DNA of 64,000 nucleotides, taken from contig NZ_CP020478.1 in assembly GCF_002080395.1 (NCBI RefSeq), positions 446,886-510,885 of the forward strand, written 5' to 3'. Source of the stretch: Campylobacter helveticus (lineage in GTDB: Bacteria > Campylobacterota > Campylobacteria > Campylobacterales > Campylobacteraceae). The notes under the pieces were generated by a model, which was given only the letters and a program-made list of their open reading frames with translations, had not been told where the DNA came from and made no database searches. Positions 28,380 to 38,624 of the stretch are shown here, in pieces (positions within the stretch are counted from its first letter, which is position 1; every line of letters begins with the position of its first letter). Position numbers and translations under genes: made by a program.

Positions 28380-29585
28380 ATGGATATAAAAGAAATTTTA
28401 GCGGAAGTAAAAAGAGGTTGTGCGGAAATTATCGACGAGGCTAGGATTGAAATTTTAATTAAAAACTATTATGAAAAGGGCGAAAATTTCTATGTTAAAG
28501 CGGGTTTTGACCCAACAGCTCCTGATTTGCATTTAGGGCATAGCGTGGTGTTAGGCAAGATGGCTTTTTTGCAAAAACACGGTGCTAGGGTGCAGTTTTT
28601 GATAGGGGATTTCACAGGGCAAATCGGCGACCCAAGCGGCAAAAATGCTACGCGAAAAAAATTAAGCAAAGAAGAAGTTTTGAAAAATGCCAAAACTTAC
28701 GAAAATCAAGTTTTTAAAATTTTAGATAAAGATAAAACGGATATCGTGTTTAATTCTAAGTGGCTTAATGAGCTTGGGGCGGCTGGGATTGTGGAGCTAA
28801 CTTCTACTTTTAGTGTCGCTAGAATGCTCGAAAGGGAAGATTTTACAAAGCGTTTTAAGGAGCAAAGCTCGATTAGCATTTGTGAATTTTTATATCCTTT
28901 GCTGCAAGGTTATGATAGCGTGGCGTTAAAAAGTGATATAGAAATGGGCGGAACAGACCAAAAATTTAATCTTTTAATGGGTAGAACTTTGCAAAGAATT
29001 TATGATGTAAAAAAAGAACAAGCCATCATTATGATGCCTCTTTTAGAGGGGCTTGATGGGGTTAATAAAATGAGCAAAAGCTTAAATAACTACATCGGTG
29101 TTACGGAAAATGCTAAAGATATTTATGCAAAAATTTTAAGTATTAGCGATGAGCTTATGTTTAGATATTATGAGCTTTTAAGCAAGAAAAGTTTGAAAGA
29201 GATAGAAAAAATCAAAGAGGACATTAAAAATGGAGCTTTGCACCCTAAAATCGTAAAGGAAAATTTGGCTTTAGAGCTTACGGAGCGTTTTCATTCTAAA
29301 AAACTTGCAGGTGAAGCAAAAGCCGAATTTGATAGGGTGCATAGTGCAAATGCTTTGCCAAGCGAAATTGCAGAATTTGAAGTTAGTGGCAGTATATGGT
29401 TAGCTAAGGCTTTGGTGGAGTGTGGTTTGGAAAGCTCTACTTCAGCAGCAAGAAGGGCTATAATAGCAAATAGTGTAAGTGTTAATTCGCAAAAAGTAAA
29501 AGATGAACAAATGCAACTTGAGCTAGGTGAGTATATTTTACAAATTGGCAAAAGAAAATTCGCAAAATTAAAGGTTAAAAAATGA
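28380..29585 (+). CDS. tyrS: Tyrosyl-tRNA synthetase
   Basis: Class I synthetase charging tRNA-Tyr. The 401-residue protein has the HIGH motif as HLGHSVVLG near residue 50, GDFTGQIGDPSG, the tyrosine-pocket GGTDQKFN, and KMSKS near residue 229; an S4 domain ends the protein (SAARRAIIANSVSVN). I chose the ATG at 28380 (MDIKEILAEV) because AGAAAGG lies just upstream; an upstream start at 28341 would overlap spoT. Its stop overlaps the next start by ATGA. Confidence 0.96.
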   Translation: MDIKEILAEVKRGCAEIIDEARIEILIKNYYEKGENFYVKAGFDPTAPDLHLGHSVVLGKMAFLQKHGARVQFLIGDFTGQIGDPSGKNATRKKLSKEEVLKNAKTYENQVFKILDKDKTDIVFNSKWLNELGAAGIVELTSTFSVARMLEREDFTKRFKEQSSISICEFLYPLLQGYDSVALKSDIEMGGTDQKFNLLMGRTLQRIYDVKKEQAIIMMPLLEGLDGVNKMSKSLNNYIGVTENAKDIYAKILSISDELMFRYYELLSKKSLKEIEKIKEDIKNGALHPKIVKENLALELTERFHSKKLAGEAKAEFDRVHSANALPSEIAEFEVSGSIWLAKALVECGLESSTSAARRAIIANSVSVNSQKVKDEQMQLELGEYILQIGKRKFAKLKVKK

Positions 29586-30673
29586 GTTTTAAATCTCTTC
29601 AAATAGGAAAACATACAATTAAATATCCCATTTTTCAAGGTGGAATGGGGCTTGGCATTAGTTGGGACAAACTTGCTTCGGCAGTTTCTTTAAATGGGGG
29701 GCTTGGCATTATTTCTTCTGTGGGAACAGGGTATTATGAAGAAAGGACACATATTGGCAAAGAATTAAATGCTAAGCCTTATGGAAGCGAGAATTTTTAT
29801 TCTAAAGAGGGCTTGAAAGCCTTAATTGCTAATGCTAGAAAGGTTTGTGGCGACGCACCTTTGGGTTGTAATATACTTTGTGCGAGTAATGATTATGCTA
29901 GAATTGCCCGTGATGCTTGTGAGGTGGGTTTTAATGTCATAGTTTCTGGTGCTGGTTTGCCTACGAATTTGCCTGAATTTACGGCAGATTTTCCAGATGT
30001 GGCTTTAGTGCCTATTATCTCTTCAGCTAAGGCTTTGAAAATCATTTGTAAAAGGTGGCAGGGGCGTTATAAGCGTTTGCCTGATGCGGTAGTTTTAGAG
30101 GGACCAAAAAGTGGCGGACATCAAGGTTTTACTTACGAGCAGTGCTTAGACCCAAATTTTGCTTTAGAAAATTTAATCGCTCCTGTGGTTGAGGAAGCGA
30201 AAAATTGGGGAAATTTTCCTGTGATAGCAGCTGGGGGCGTGTGGGATAAAAAAGATATTGAGAAAATGTTAAGTTTGGGTGCAAGTGGAGTGCAGATGGG
30301 GACGCGTTTCATCGGCACTTTTGAGTGTGATGCGAGTGAGAATTTTAAAGAAGTGCTACTTGCCTCCAAAGAAGAGGATATAAAACTCATAAAATCGCCC
30401 GTAGGATACCCAGCAAGAGGAGTGCAGACGAATTTGCTTGATTTGGTTGCGAAAAGAATGGGACCAAAGATTAATTGTATTAGCAATTGCGTTAGCCCTT
30501 GTGGGAGAGGCAAGGAGGCGACTAAGGTGGGATATTGTATAGCGGATAGGCTTTTTGATGCTTGGTCGGGAAAGAAGGATACGGGATTATTTTTTACAGG
30601 TGCAAATGGATATAGGCTTGATAGGCTCATTAGTGTAAAAGAGCTTATGGATAAACTTGTAAATGGCGAATAA
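29582..30673 (+). CDS. Nitronate monooxygenase-family flavoprotein
   Basis: A 363-residue FMN-binding TIM-barrel protein of the 2-nitropropane dioxygenase/nitronate monooxygenase family. Motifs: PIFQGGMGLGIS at residues 15-26, GLGIISSVG, GPKSGGHQGFT near 180 with the family His, and the phosphate-binding IAAGGVWDKKDIEKML...GVQMGTRF. A Cys-containing C-terminal block (NCISNCVSPCGRG) is unusual compared with short NMOs and is shared by a subgroup that includes FabK-like enzymes. The physiological substrate is unknown. Its stop overlaps the amidase start (TAATG). Confidence 0.86.
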   Translation: MSFKSLQIGKHTIKYPIFQGGMGLGISWDKLASAVSLNGGLGIISSVGTGYYEERTHIGKELNAKPYGSENFYSKEGLKALIANARKVCGDAPLGCNILCASNDYARIARDACEVGFNVIVSGAGLPTNLPEFTADFPDVALVPIISSAKALKIICKRWQGRYKRLPDAVVLEGPKSGGHQGFTYEQCLDPNFALENLIAPVVEEAKNWGNFPVIAAGGVWDKKDIEKMLSLGASGVQMGTRFIGTFECDASENFKEVLLASKEEDIKLIKSPVGYPARGVQTNLLDLVAKRMGPKINCISNCVSPCGRGKEATKVGYCIADRLFDAWSGKKDTGLFFTGANGYRLDRLISVKELMDKLVNGE

Positions 30674-32586
30674 TGCGCATTTTATTTCCACTTTTTTTAT
30701 TTTTTTGTCTTTGTTTTGGAGCTTTTGAAAAGCAAATTGAAGAATTTGATAAGAGCTTTGTGGGTGCTAGAAATGATGTGCAGGTAAAATTACATCAGCA
30801 GCTTAAGAGTTTATACATCCAAAGCGTGATAAATGATGATGATAAAACGAAATTAGAAATTCTTAAACGCCTTATCATTAGCGCTAATACGCTTGGTCTT
30901 GATGATAAATCTTATGCCGAGGAGCTTGAAGAAAGTGGCGTTAGCAAGGCAAATATCGAGTCTTTAAGGAAGGCTGTGATTAAAGATGTCAAGCTTGAAA
31001 ATAAGAAAGTTATGGAAAAATCTTCATTTGATAGCGTGAAAGAAAATCCAAAAAAAGAGTCAAAAGAAAATGTAAAAAAAGAAGAGGTAAAACAAGTCTT
31101 ACAAAAAGATAAAAATGTAAAAAAAGAAGAAAAAATTTATATCTTAGATTCTAAAAAGCTCATAAATGGCGTGGAGCTTGATTTAAATACAAATTTTGGT
31201 GAATTTAAGGATTTTGTCCTAGACGAAAAGGGAAATTATAGGCATATTGTTGATTTTGAAGCTGTTTTGGAGGGAGGTAGGAAGGAGTATAAATTTAAAG
31301 ATTATAGCATTATCCTTTCTCAATATAATCCAAAAGTTGTCCGCATAGTTCTTAGGGCTAAAGAGAAAATAAAGCTAAATTTAAAAGAGGAGAGCGATAA
31401 ATTAAGCCTTTTGGTTGGTGAGGAAAAAAATATACAAAAAACGCAAAGCGCTCAAAAAACACAAGCAGAAGAAAAGCAAAAAAATCAAAAGGTAGAAAAG
31501 CCTCAGCAAACTAAAAATCAAAAAGAAAAATCCCTATATATCGTCGATGTGGATAAGAAAGAAAATGGTGTCGTTTTGAAATTTGACGAGGAGCTTGAAG
31601 ACGAGGATTTTGATATTTTTGACACAAAAGATTCTAGATTTTATAGGCAAATCATTAGCTTCAAGGGTGTGTTAGGGGGAGATAGGAAAAGTTATACTTA
31701 TGGCAAAAACGCCATTACCGTAACGCAGTATAATCCTAAAGTCGTGCGTGTGGTATTAAGCTCACCTAAGGAATTTAAGCTTTATAAAGATATCGATGAT
31801 GAAAGTTTAGCTTTGGCTTTTGATGAGCCTAAAGAGCAAAGTGTAAGTGTTAAGACAAGTGCGAAATCTTCCAGTAAGACCCCCTTAAATAAAAGCTTTA
31901 AATCAGGTAAAATTATAGTCATCGACGCAGGACACGGCGGTAAGGATAGTGGAGCTTTAAGTAAAAATAAGCGTTTAAAGGAAAAGGACATAGTGTTAAG
32001 CACAACGCTAAAGATAGGCAATGAGCTTAAAAAAAGGGGCTTTAAGGTTTATTATACAAGAACGACGGATAAATTTATCAATCTTAGAGATAGAACTAAA
32101 ATCGCTAATGATAGAAAGGCTGATTTATTTTTATCCATACACGCGAACGCCGCCCCAAATACTTCCAAAGCTAAAAGTGCGGAAGGTTTAGAAACTTTCT
32201 TTTTAAGTCCTGCAAGAAGTGAGCGTAGTAAAAAAGCTGCAGAAAAGGAAAATCAGGGTGATTTTGAAGAGATGAATTATTTTTCTAAGCAAAGTATTTT
32301 AAATTTCTTAAATAGAGAAAAAATTGTAGCCTCCAATAAACTTGCCATCGATATACAAAAAGGTGTTTTGGCTAAGACTAGGACGCGTTATAAAATAGTC
32401 GATGGGGGTGTGAGAGAAGCACCTTTTTGGGTTTTGGTGGGAGCTTCTATGCCAGCTATTTTACTAGAAATTGGTTATATCACACATCCAAATGAGGGTG
32501 GTAGAATTGCAAATAAAAATTTCCAAGATTTATTGGCTAAGGGTATTGCTGATGGGGTTGAGACTTATTTTTATCACAATCGATGA
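30673..32586 (+). CDS. amiA: N-acetylmuramoyl-L-alanine amidase, AmiA type
   Basis: A 637-residue periplasmic zinc amidase that removes stem peptides from peptidoglycan during cell separation. After a signal peptide ([18 protein letters not shown]) come a helical region, a Lys/Glu-rich linker, two similar AMIN-like modules (about 155-250 and 285-385, each with YNPKVVRVV-type ends) and an Amidase_3 domain from about 412. Zinc-site residues are visible in [11 protein letters not shown] (His near 420), SIHANAA (His near 489) and [10 protein letters not shown] (catalytic Glu near 599). An insertion before the last motif resembles the autoinhibitory helix of amidases that need EnvC-type activation; an EnvC-like gene lies at 23996. 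Confidence 0.93.
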   Translation: MRILFPLFLFFCLCFGAFEKQIEEFDKSFVGARNDVQVKLHQQLKSLYIQSVINDDDKTKLEILKRLIISANTLGLDDKSYAEELEESGVSKANIESLRKAVIKDVKLENKKVMEKSSFDSVKENPKKESKENVKKEEVKQVLQKDKNVKKEEKIYILDSKKLINGVELDLNTNFGEFKDFVLDEKGNYRHIVDFEAVLEGGRKEYKFKDYSIILSQYNPKVVRIVLRAKEKIKLNLKEESDKLSLLVGEEKNIQKTQSAQKTQAEEKQKNQKVEKPQQTKNQKEKSLYIVDVDKKENGVVLKFDEELEDEDFDIFDTKDSRFYRQIISFKGVLGGDRKSYTYGKNAITVTQYNPKVVRVVLSSPKEFKLYKDIDDESLALAFDEPKEQSVSVKTSAKSSSKTPLNKSFKSGKIIVIDAGHGGKDSGALSKNKRLKEKDIVLSTTLKIGNELKKRGFKVYYTRTTDKFINLRDRTKIANDRKADLFLSIHANAAPNTSKAKSAEGLETFFLSPARSERSKKAAEKENQGDFEEMNYFSKQSILNFLNREKIVASNKLAIDIQKGVLAKTRTRYKIVDGGVREAPFWVLVGASMPAILLEIGYITHPNEGGRIANKNFQDLLAKGIADGVETYFYHNR

Positions 32587-34424
32587 AAAAAGCTAGAGTT
32601 ATTTTTAAAGACAATACGCCTTATTCTTTGGATTTTGAAGATTTTTATTTTAATTCTCATCAAGGTGTAGATGAGAGTAAGTTCATCTACGCTGAAGCGT
32701 TTTCTTGGCAGGATTGTGAAAGTTTTGTCATTGCAGAAACGGGTTTTGGCATAGGGCTTAATTTTTTCTTAACCTTGCAAAGTTTTTTAAAGGCTAAAAA
32801 GCGTCCTAAAAGACTTTTTTATGTGAGTGTGGAGGGGTTTTATTTAGAGCCTTCCTTTTTGCGTGAAGCATATGAAAGGCTTGGAATTTATGAGGAATTT
32901 AAAGAGCTTTTAGAGCAATTTTTGCTTTTTTACCCTAAGTGTGCGTGTGGGATTTATCGCTTTTATTTTAAAGATTGCTTTTTAGACCTTGTTTTTGATG
33001 ATATTAGCGTTTTAAAAAGATTAGATTTTAAAGCAGACATTTGGTATTTAGATGGTTTTACACCGAGTAAAAATTTGACAATGTTTGATGAAAATACGCT
33101 TTTTGAACTTGCAAGATTATCTAAACTCAATGCCAAAGTTTTTACCTTTTCTGCTTCTTCTTTTTTGCAAAAAAATCTTAAAAATTGTGATTTTGAGGCG
33201 CAAAAAACTAGAGGCTTTAAAAAAAGAGAGATGATAAAAGCTTTTTTAAAAAAAGAGGTTCAAATTCCAAGCAAAGAAGCTTATTTTCAAAAAATCTCAA
33301 CTCCATTTAAAGGTAAAAAAGTCGCTATTATCGGTGCTGGAATTTGTGCGGCTGTTTTAGCTTATGAGCTTTCTTTACGAGGTTTTGAAGTAGAAATTTT
33401 TGAGAAAAATTTAACGCTTTACGAGGGTGCTAGTGCGAATGAAAGTGGGATTTTAAGCTCTTTGATTTTAAAGCCTGAAAGTATATTAGGAAATTTTTCT
33501 TTAAGTGCTTTCGTGGAGGCAAGTCGTTTTTATGGGCAAATTTTGGGCTTAAATTTAAAAGGTGTTTATGAATTTGCCCACAACGAGCAAATGCAGCAAA
33601 GGTTTCTTACGCAAAAAAATAATGCTTATTTTAAAATTACGCAAAACAAGGCGTTTTTAGATTGTGGAGGACATATTTATCCTAGAGAAATTGTGTCAAA
33701 TTTATTTAAAAAAGCTAAAGCAAAGATACATTTTAATCATCATTTTAGCCATTATGAGCGAAAAGATGGGGATTTTATTTTGCATTTTAAAAATGCACCA
33801 AAGAGGCAAGAATTTGGAAATTTAATTTATGCTTTAGGAGCTGACGCGAAAGAATTTGTGCATTATGAAGCTATGCTTTTAAGCAAGGTAAGGGGGCAAG
33901 TAACGCATTTAAGACCATTTTTAAAAACCAAATTTCCCCTTTCTTCTAAGGCTTATATTTGCCCCGCAAAAGAGGATTTGCAAGTCATTGGTGCGACTTA
34001 TGATAGATTAAATGAGAATGAAAAAAGTCAAGTCGAAGATGATGAGGAAAATTTGTTTAACATAAAGGAATTTTTAAAAGGAGATGAAAAGATTGAGATT
34101 GTAGGCTCTAGAGTGGGGTTTCGCTCCTATTCTAGTGATAGATTTTGCATAGTTGGGGCTGCTTATGATGAGGAATTTTATAAGGAAAATTACAAGGCAT
34201 TGTTGTGGCATAAAGATAAGCCTCAAATTTTACCGCAAAATATCCCAAATCTTTATTTCAATTTCGCTCACGGCTCACGCGCTTTTAGCTCAAGTGTCCT
34301 TGCGGCTAGGTATATTTGTGCTTTGATAAATGATGAGCCTTTGGGTTTTTATGCGGATTTTATCCCTTATATCCACCCTGCGAGATTTTTGATAAGAAAG
34401 CTTAAGAAGGGTTTATTAAGCTAA
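32583..34424 (+). CDS. mnmC: Bifunctional tRNA U34 modification enzyme MnmC
   Basis: Completes the 5-methylaminomethyl-2-thiouridine modification at the wobble position of tRNA. The 613-residue protein has both expected parts. The N-terminal methyltransferase (about 1-235) includes [11 protein letters not shown] and the [13 protein letters not shown] motif. The C-terminal FAD-dependent oxidoreductase begins with [16 protein letters not shown] near residue 250 and ends with [18 protein letters not shown]. It overlaps the amidase gene by ATGA. The end is followed by a 108-base gap before the hydrogenase operon. Confidence 0.95.
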   Translation: MKKARVIFKDNTPYSLDFEDFYFNSHQGVDESKFIYAEAFSWQDCESFVIAETGFGIGLNFFLTLQSFLKAKKRPKRLFYVSVEGFYLEPSFLREAYERLGIYEEFKELLEQFLLFYPKCACGIYRFYFKDCFLDLVFDDISVLKRLDFKADIWYLDGFTPSKNLTMFDENTLFELARLSKLNAKVFTFSASSFLQKNLKNCDFEAQKTRGFKKREMIKAFLKKEVQIPSKEAYFQKISTPFKGKKVAIIGAGICAAVLAYELSLRGFEVEIFEKNLTLYEGASANESGILSSLILKPESILGNFSLSAFVEASRFYGQILGLNLKGVYEFAHNEQMQQRFLTQKNNAYFKITQNKAFLDCGGHIYPREIVSNLFKKAKAKIHFNHHFSHYERKDGDFILHFKNAPKRQEFGNLIYALGADAKEFVHYEAMLLSKVRGQVTHLRPFLKTKFPLSSKAYICPAKEDLQVIGATYDRLNENEKSQVEDDEENLFNIKEFLKGDEKIEIVGSRVGFRSYSSDRFCIVGAAYDEEFYKENYKALLWHKDKPQILPQNIPNLYFNFAHGSRAFSSSVLAARYICALINDEPLGFYADFIPYIHPARFLIRKLKKGLLS

Positions 34425-34492
34425 TTTTAAATTTCTTATAAATTTTTTCTAAGATTTGTAAATTGTTAATTTAAGTTTAAAAAACTTTATTT

Positions 34493-34498
34493 TATCAT
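34493..34498 (+). promoter_or_regulatory. Weak candidate -10 box for hydABCD
   Basis: The AT-rich 108-base gap before hydA contains tatcat 35 bases before the ATG, with T-rich runs upstream. It is a weak match to TATAAT. GAAGGAAAAG before the ATG at 34533 is a good ribosome-binding site. Confidence 0.35.
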
Positions 34499-34532
34499 TC
34501 TAGAGAATAAAATTTAAACCGAAGGAAAAGTA

Positions 34533-35672
34533 ATGCTTGAACTCAATCAAATCAAATCGCGTTTAGAGGCACTTGAAAAACTTCCTTCTTTAAAGTCTAG
34601 CAATTCTATCCCAAAGGCTTTAGAGAAGGCTGGTTTTTCAAGAAGAGATTTTATGAAATGGGCAGGGGCTATGACGGCATTTTTAGCACTTCCTGCAAGT
34701 TTTGCCCCTATGGTAGCAAGGGCAGCTGAATTAGCAGACAGACTTCCTGTTGTGTGGCTTCATATGGCTGAATGCACGGGTTGTAGCGAAAGTTTGCTAA
34801 GAAGTGATACGCCAACGATTGATAGTCTCATTTTTGATTATATTTCTTTAGAATATCACGAAACTGTAATGGCGGCTTCTGGTTGGCAAGCTGAAGAAAA
34901 TTTAGAAAGTGCTATTGAGAAGCATAAGGGCAAATATGTTTTGATGGTTGAGGGTGGAATTCCTATGGGAGACCAGGAATCTTATTTAACGGTTGGACCT
35001 CACGGAAAAACGGGGTATGAAATAGCAAAGGCGGCAAGTGATAATGCTTATGCTATTTTGGCTATTGGCACCTGTTCTAGCTTTGGAGGAATTCAGGCAG
35101 CAAGACCAAACCCGAGTAATTCTCAGCCTTTAAGTAAGGTTACAAATAAAACTATCATCAATGTTCCCGGTTGTCCTCCAAGTGAAAAAAATATCGTAGG
35201 AAATGTTCTTCAGCTTTTACTCTTTAAAGAGCTTCCAAGCCTTGATGTTTATAATAGACCAAAATGGGCTTACGGCTTAAGAATCCACGATTTGTGTGAA
35301 AGAAGAGGGCGTTTTGATGCGGGTGAATTTGTCCATCATTTTGGCGATGAGGGTGCAAAGCAAGGATATTGCCTTTATAAAGTGGGCTGTAAGGGACCTT
35401 ACACTTTTAATAATTGCTCTAGAGAAAGATTTAATCAGCATACTTCTTGGCCTATCCAAGCGGGACACGGCTGTATAGGTTGTTCTGAGCCAAATTTCTG
35501 GGACACAATGGGACCTTTTGAAGAGCCTATGGCAAGTCGTCAGTTTGATCCTATTTTTGGACTTGGAGCGGATAATGTTTCGGATAAGATAGGTATAGGT
35601 GTTTTAACATTAACCGGAGTTGCCGTAGCCGCACACGCAGTTATTGCTTCTATGAAGAAAAATGAGGAGTAA
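34533..35672 (+). CDS. hydA: [NiFe] uptake hydrogenase small subunit
   Basis: Iron-sulfur subunit of a periplasm-facing uptake hydrogenase that oxidises H2 and passes electrons to the quinone pool. The 379-residue precursor has a Tat signal with the twin arginines at residues 37-38 (SRRDFMKW) and a probable cleavage after ARA near residue 67. Cluster-binding motifs follow: CTGCSES (proximal cluster), GTCSSFGG, PGCPPSEKN and the late CYKVGCKGP / CSRER / CIGCSEPNFWD region. A C-terminal hydrophobic helix anchors it. It heads hydABCD with four-base spacing to hydB. Confidence 0.97.
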   Translation: MLELNQIKSRLEALEKLPSLKSSNSIPKALEKAGFSRRDFMKWAGAMTAFLALPASFAPMVARAAELADRLPVVWLHMAECTGCSESLLRSDTPTIDSLIFDYISLEYHETVMAASGWQAEENLESAIEKHKGKYVLMVEGGIPMGDQESYLTVGPHGKTGYEIAKAASDNAYAILAIGTCSSFGGIQAARPNPSNSQPLSKVTNKTIINVPGCPPSEKNIVGNVLQLLLFKELPSLDVYNRPKWAYGLRIHDLCERRGRFDAGEFVHHFGDEGAKQGYCLYKVGCKGPYTFNNCSRERFNQHTSWPIQAGHGCIGCSEPNFWDTMGPFEEPMASRQFDPIFGLGADNVSDKIGIGVLTLTGVAVAAHAVIASMKKNEE

Positions 35673-35675
35673 AAA

Positions 35676-37391
35676 ATGAGTCAAAGAATTATAGTTGATC
35701 CGATTACAAGAATTGAGGGGCATTTAAGGGTTGAGGTTGTTGTTGATGATAATAATGTCGTAAAAGAGGCGTATGCGGGCTCTACTTTATGGCGTGGTAT
35801 TGAAACCATCGTTAAGGGTCGCGACCCAAGAGATGCAGGTTTTATGACGCAAAGAATCTGTGGAGTTTGCACCTTTTCGCATTATAAAGCAGGAATTGTT
35901 GCTGTGGAAAATGCGCTTGGCATTACCCCTCCGCTGAATGCTTTGCTAACTAGAACTTTAATGAATGCAGCATTATTTTTACACGACCATATCGTGCATT
36001 TTTATCAGCTTCACGGGCTTGATTGGGTTGATGTAGTAAGTGCTTTAAGTGCAGATGTGAAAAAAGCGAGCGATTTGGCTTTTAAATTTAGTCCAAATCC
36101 TTACGCCACAGGTGCGGATAAATTATTAGAAGTGCAACAAAGACTTAAGACTTTTGTTGATAAAGGAAATTTGGGACCTTTTGCTAATGCTTACTATGGA
36201 CATCCAACCTATCGTTTGAGTGCGGAAGAGAATTTAATTGCCCTTTCGCATTATTTAGAATGTCTTAGAATTCAAAGAATTATCGCACAATGTATGGCAA
36301 TTTTCGGTTCTAAAAATCCTCATCCGCAAAGTTTAACTGTGGGTGGTGTAACTTGTGTTATGGATTTATTAAGTCCTACTAGAATGGGTGAGTATTTGGA
36401 GAAATTTAAAGAAGTGGCGGATTTTGTGAACCGTGCCTATTATCCTGATTTAATTATGGCAGGAAAAGCTTATGCAAATGAGGCTAGTGTGTTAAATGAT
36501 GTCGGTGTGGCAAATCTTTACACTTTTAAAGAATTTCAAGTGGGTCGCGATGAGTGGCTTTTTGAAAGTGGCATTATTAAAAATGGCGATTTAAGTAAGG
36601 TTTATGAGGTAGAAGAAGATAAGATTACCGAAGAGGCGACTCATTCTTGGTATGCGGATAATGAGCCTTTACATCCTTATGATGGCAAAACAAATCCTAA
36701 TTACACAGGGCTTGTCGATGGCGAAAGTATCGATCATCACGGCAAAATAGCTCATACTAAAAATTTCGATACTAAGGGTAAATATAGCTGGATTAAGGCT
36801 CCTCGTTATGAGGGTGAGCCTATGCAAGTGGGACCTTTGGCAAATCTTGTTGTCAATTACGCTAAAGGAAATCAATATGTCGTTCCAGTTGTTGATACAT
36901 TCTTAAAAGAAACAGGACTTCCTCTAACGGCTGTATTTAGCACACTAGGAAGAACGGCAACGCGTTGTTTGGAAGCAAAAATCATAGCAAATAATGCTTT
37001 GAAAGCTTTTGATAATTTAGTTGCAAATTTAAAGGTTGATGAAAGCACTTGTGCGCCTTATGTGATTGATAAAAATAAAGAATACAAAGGGCGTTATATG
37101 GGGCATGTGCCTCGTGGGACACTAAGCCATTGGTGTAGGATAAAAGATGGTGTGATTGAAAATTGGCAAGCTGTTGTGCCAAGCACTTGGAATGCTTCTC
37201 CAAAAGACGCAAATGGCGTAGGTGGAAGTTATGAGCAGTGCTTGATTGGACTTAAGATAGCTGATGTGAAGCAGCCTCTTGAAATCATACGCAAAATTCA
37301 TTCTTATGACCCTTGTATTGCCTGTGCTGTGCATGTTATGGATACTAAGGGAAATAATTTGAGCGAATATAAAGTGAATGTAAATTTGTAA
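35676..37391 (+). CDS. hydB: [NiFe] uptake hydrogenase large subunit
   Basis: Catalytic subunit holding the Ni-Fe centre. The 571-residue protein has the N-terminal ligand motif RICGVCTFSH (Cys pair near residues 61-64) and the C-terminal ligand motif DPCIACAVH near residue 550. Residues after that His (VMDTKGNN...) form the C-terminal peptide that the HydD protease removes once nickel is inserted. It is exported with HydA by the Tat system without a signal of its own. hydC starts 10 bases after the stop. The accessory hyp genes for metal-centre assembly are not in the window. Confidence 0.97.
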   Translation: MSQRIIVDPITRIEGHLRVEVVVDDNNVVKEAYAGSTLWRGIETIVKGRDPRDAGFMTQRICGVCTFSHYKAGIVAVENALGITPPLNALLTRTLMNAALFLHDHIVHFYQLHGLDWVDVVSALSADVKKASDLAFKFSPNPYATGADKLLEVQQRLKTFVDKGNLGPFANAYYGHPTYRLSAEENLIALSHYLECLRIQRIIAQCMAIFGSKNPHPQSLTVGGVTCVMDLLSPTRMGEYLEKFKEVADFVNRAYYPDLIMAGKAYANEASVLNDVGVANLYTFKEFQVGRDEWLFESGIIKNGDLSKVYEVEEDKITEEATHSWYADNEPLHPYDGKTNPNYTGLVDGESIDHHGKIAHTKNFDTKGKYSWIKAPRYEGEPMQVGPLANLVVNYAKGNQYVVPVVDTFLKETGLPLTAVFSTLGRTATRCLEAKIIANNALKAFDNLVANLKVDESTCAPYVIDKNKEYKGRYMGHVPRGTLSHWCRIKDGVIENWQAVVPSTWNASPKDANGVGGSYEQCLIGLKIADVKQPLEIIRKIHSYDPCIACAVHVMDTKGNNLSEYKVNVNL

Positions 37392-37401
37392 GGAGGCTTT
37401 G

Positions 37402-38094
37402 ATGCAAAAACAAGAAGAAAAATTGCAAAGAAAAGCAGAATATGAATTTAGCATAGGTTTGCGTTTAACTCACTGGATAAGGGCTGTGGCTATTGTGATT
37501 TTGGTTGGGACAGGATATTATCTTTCCTATGTTTTTCAAAATCCTATTAGCACAGGTGAGCCTACAAATTTTATGCAGGCAAAGTACCGCTTAGTGCATC
37601 AGGCTGTGGGTTTTGTTTTGATAGGGTGCGTTATTTTTAAGGCATATTTATTCTTTTTTGATAAGTGGAGTCGCAAAGAAAAGGCAAGTATCGCTGATGT
37701 TTTTAATCTTAAGGTTTGGATAGAACAGATTAAATTTTATCTTTTTTTAGGAAAGCATCCACCACTTAAGGGTGTTTATAACCCTTTGCAATATGTAACC
37801 TACCTTTTCTTTTATCTTGTGATTGTTGGTATTATCTTAACGGGACTTATACTCTACACTCACGCTTATCACGAGGGTTTGGGTGGTATGCTTTATAGTG
37901 CGTTAAGACCATTGGAGGCTATGATGGGAGGATTGGCTGAGGTTAGAACTTATCATAGAATTTTAATGTGGGTAATTTTAATTTTTGTCCCTGTGCATAT
38001 TTATATGGCTATCTTTAATGCCATTAAGGGTAGAGACGGCGCACTTGATGCTATTGTTAGCGGCTATAAATTCATTAAGGAAGAGAAAAATTGA
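37402..38094 (+). CDS. hydC: Hydrogenase cytochrome b subunit
   Basis: Membrane di-haem cytochrome b that accepts electrons from HydA and reduces menaquinone. The 230-residue protein has four membrane helices with His residues in the family places (LRLTHWIRA in the first, YRLVHQAVGF in the second, YTHAYHEGLG and TYHRILMW with FVPVHIYMA in the later ones). I use the ATG at 37402, preceded by AGGAGG at 37391-37396; a TTG one codon earlier is less likely. The stop overlaps the hydD start by ATTGA-type overlap of four bases. Confidence 0.95.
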   Translation: MQKQEEKLQRKAEYEFSIGLRLTHWIRAVAIVILVGTGYYLSYVFQNPISTGEPTNFMQAKYRLVHQAVGFVLIGCVIFKAYLFFFDKWSRKEKASIADVFNLKVWIEQIKFYLFLGKHPPLKGVYNPLQYVTYLFFYLVIVGIILTGLILYTHAYHEGLGGMLYSALRPLEAMMGGLAEVRTYHRILMWVILIFVPVHIYMAIFNAIKGRDGALDAIVSGYKFIKEEKN

Positions 38095-38624
38095 AATTTC
38101 TTGTGCTTGGCATAGGAAATATTATGTTTGCGGATGAAGGCTTAGGCGTTCATCTTTGCAAACAGCTTGAAAAAAACTACCGCTTCCATCATCCAACTCA
38201 CAGCCTTACTTTCATCGATGGAGGCACTTTAGCCTTGCATTTGAGTTATATTATTGCAGAATATGATGAAATGATTATTCTTGACTGCATTGATGCGGAC
38301 AACGCAGAGGTGGGCGAGGTGTTTTTTTTCCCTTATGATGCAATGCCAAAGAGGGTGAGTTGGAGTGGAAGCGCACACGAGATAGAAATGCTTCAAACGC
38401 TACAATATATGGAATTAGCTGGGGATTTACCGCATACACAAATTTTAGCTGCAGTGCCAAGACGCATTGAGCCTATGAGTTTTGAGCTTTCAGCTGAGAT
38501 TATAAAAGCGGCTAGTATTATGGAGAAAACTTTGTTAGATTTCATAGCTAAAAAGGGCTTTAGCTATGAAAAAGTGGCGGATTTTAGCTTGCAAGAGTTG
38601 GCACAAAGTTCCTTTAAATCTTAA
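38091..38624 (+). CDS. hydD: Hydrogenase maturation protease
   Basis: A 177-residue nickel-dependent endopeptidase of the HyaD/HupD family, which trims the C-terminus of the large subunit after metal insertion. Nickel-ligand positions are present: GIGNIMFADEGLGVHL (Glu16), LDCIDAD (Asp near 62-64) and SAHEIEMLQTLQ (His near 94). The start is a TTG at 38091 inside hydC. It closes the hydABCD operon. Its end overlaps the end of the convergent waaF-like gene by 11 bases. Confidence 0.94.
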   Translation: MKFLVLGIGNIMFADEGLGVHLCKQLEKNYRFHHPTHSLTFIDGGTLALHLSYIIAEYDEMIILDCIDADNAEVGEVFFFPYDAMPKRVSWSGSAHEIEMLQTLQYMELAGDLPHTQILAAVPRRIEPMSFELSAEIIKAASIMEKTLLDFIAKKGFSYEKVADFSLQELAQSSFKS

